A stretch of DNA of 16,130 nucleotides. Source: Desulfobulbus sp. Its GTDB lineage: Bacteria > Desulfobacterota > Desulfobulbia > Desulfobulbales > Desulfobulbaceae. Positions within the stretch are counted from its first letter, which is position 1. Every line of letters starts with the position of its first letter. The stretch is from contig JAQUEZ010000133.1 in the NCBI GenBank assembly GCA_028684915.1, positions 1-16,130 on the forward strand. The letters run 5' to 3'. Shown piece by piece: positions 15,732 to 16,130 of the stretch. A program made the translations under genes and the position numbers. The notes under the pieces are model-generated. The model saw only the letters and a program-made list of their open reading frames with translations, did no database searches and had not been told where the DNA came from.

Positions 15732-15772
15732 CTTCGAGCCATAGCCGTCAGGCTAAGACGAAGACTTTTTTT
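15732..15772 (+). terminator. candidate rho-independent terminator
   Basis: CTTCG (15732-15736) pairs with CGAAG (15759-15763), and AGCC (15743-15746) pairs with GGCT (15751-15754) around a GTCA loop, with an unpaired stretch between the two stem parts. Seven T residues follow at 15766-15772, and more after one A. It lies 73 bp after the serine hydrolase stop codon and would end that transcript. The interrupted stem lowers confidence. Confidence 0.45.
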
Positions 15773-15781
15773 ATTTTTACG

Positions 15782-15916
15782 ATGAAACTCCATATACACC
15801 TGACAGATGGGGAGATGCGGCAGATCCTGGAGCAGATCACCACCCTGCGCACACCGCTCAAACTGAACGGATTCATCAACTACAAGACCGTCTCCGTCAC
15901 TCGCGACGCCCCCTGA
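15782..15916 (+). CDS. 44-residue ORF, hypothetical or gene remnant
   Basis: ATG to TGA gives MKLHIHLTDGEMRQILEQIT followed by TLRTPLKLNGFINYKTVSVTRDAP. GC content is native-like, unlike the preceding AT-rich gene. There is no clear ribosome site: the bases before the ATG are T-rich and belong to the tail of the terminator-like structure. The helix-then-strand pattern resembles a piece of a larger domain, so this could be a fragment left by a rearrangement. I do not recognise it. Confidence 0.25.
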   Translation: MKLHIHLTDGEMRQILEQITTLRTPLKLNGFINYKTVSVTRDAP

Positions 15917-15959
15917 AGATTCCCTGCATTTTGGTAAGAAAATCAGCCTCAATATCTAT

Positions 15960-15975
15960 GATGGTCTCGTAAAAA
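15960..15975 (+). repeat. end fragment matching the MITE-like repeat
   Basis: GATGGTCTCGTAAAAA differs at one base from the left end of the 2731-2819 element (GATGGCCTCGTAAAAA). No matching right end is found about 88 bp further on, so this may be a solo end or a truncated copy. A separate inverted repeat, ACGCTTA (15987-15993) and TAAGCGT (16004-16010) with a 10-base loop, follows it. Confidence 0.4.
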
Positions 15976-16032
15976 GTCGAAAATGAACGCTTATACATTA
16001 CAGTAAGCGTCAAAACAACCGCATCTTTTAAC

Positions 16033-16055
16033 CAGTATCGTATGATGTCATACTG
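16033..16055 (+). promoter_or_regulatory. palindromic operator-like site upstream of the last gene
   Basis: CAGTAT at 16033-16038 pairs with ATACTG at 16050-16055. Inside it GTATGA-TG-TCATAC (16040-16053) is a perfect inverted repeat. The segment TATGAT (16041-16046) is one base from the -10 consensus, although no good -35 is visible. A dyad over a promoter, about 35 bp before a start codon, is the usual design for repressor or autoregulated control. Confidence 0.4.
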
Positions 16056-16090
16056 TGGCCGACTTGAACACCAACCAAGGAGGCCCCACC

Positions 16091-16130
16091 GTGAACACCA
16101 CCAACCATACAGCCCTCAAGGATAGGCGTA
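16091..16130 (+). CDS. N-terminal start of an unidentified protein (partial)
   Basis: The GTG at 16091 is preceded by a strong AAGGAGG (16077-16083) with 7-base spacing. The frame stays open to the right edge, encoding MNTTNHTALKDRR. Thirteen residues are too few to name a family. The nested palindrome directly upstream suggests a regulated, perhaps self-regulated, gene. Confidence 0.5.
   Translation, partial: MNTTNHTALKDRR

Noticed and set aside
1..16130. CRISPR array, tRNA or rRNA genes
   Set aside because: I saw no regularly spaced direct repeats, no tRNA-like cloverleaf sequence and no rRNA signature sequence while reading both strands.

Overview
The window looks like part of a moderately GC-rich proteobacterial chromosome. 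Most reading frames have a native GC-rich third-position style, and one gene near the right end is strikingly AT-rich. The gene content and the style of the dispersed short repeats would fit a Desulfobulbales-like member of the Desulfobacterota. That is an inference from pattern memory and was not tested.

Positions 1-97 hold the tail of an unidentified gene. From 228 to 9945, six genes read in the same direction: a circularly permuted ATP-grasp ligase, an alpha-E protein, a transglutaminase fused to a DUF2126 ligase-like domain, a second ATP-grasp fused to its own alpha-E domain, a second transglutaminase, and a small cupin. This is the conserved neighbourhood that Iyer and colleagues (2009) predicted to be a peptide-synthesis or peptide-tagging system: a permuted ATP-grasp and a permuted glutamine-synthetase-like ligase would form amide bonds, and transglutaminase-fold enzymes would cut or transfer peptides. 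The substrate is not known. The locus carries two versions of the ATP-grasp/alpha-E unit. The separate ATP-grasp keeps its expected catalytic residues. The fused one has lost several of them, which suggests an active/inactive pair.

An 89-bp element with imperfect terminal inverted repeats and perfect 8-bp flanking direct repeats sits inside this operon at 2731-2819, just before the transglutaminase-DUF2126 gene. It looks like a small non-autonomous transposable element (MITE). A diverged 88-bp relative lies at 13880-13967, and a fragment matching one end lies at 15960-15975.

From 10205 to 12124 come an exported protein of unknown function, with a hairpin in its leader, and a secreted NodB-type polysaccharide deacetylase. 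Two genes on the opposite strand follow: a GT4 glycosyltransferase (12617-13867) and a GNAT acetyltransferase (12114-12620). They overlap by four bases. Together these suggest cell-surface polysaccharide work, but no pathway can be named.

Positions 13968-14457 hold no convincing gene. An AT-rich serine hydrolase (beta-lactamase/CubicO family) at 14493-15659 looks horizontally acquired. A perfect 14-bp palindrome and a Fur-box-like sequence lie directly upstream of it, and a terminator-like hairpin lies downstream. A 44-codon ORF and the first 13 codons of a gene behind a palindromic, operator-like region complete the window.
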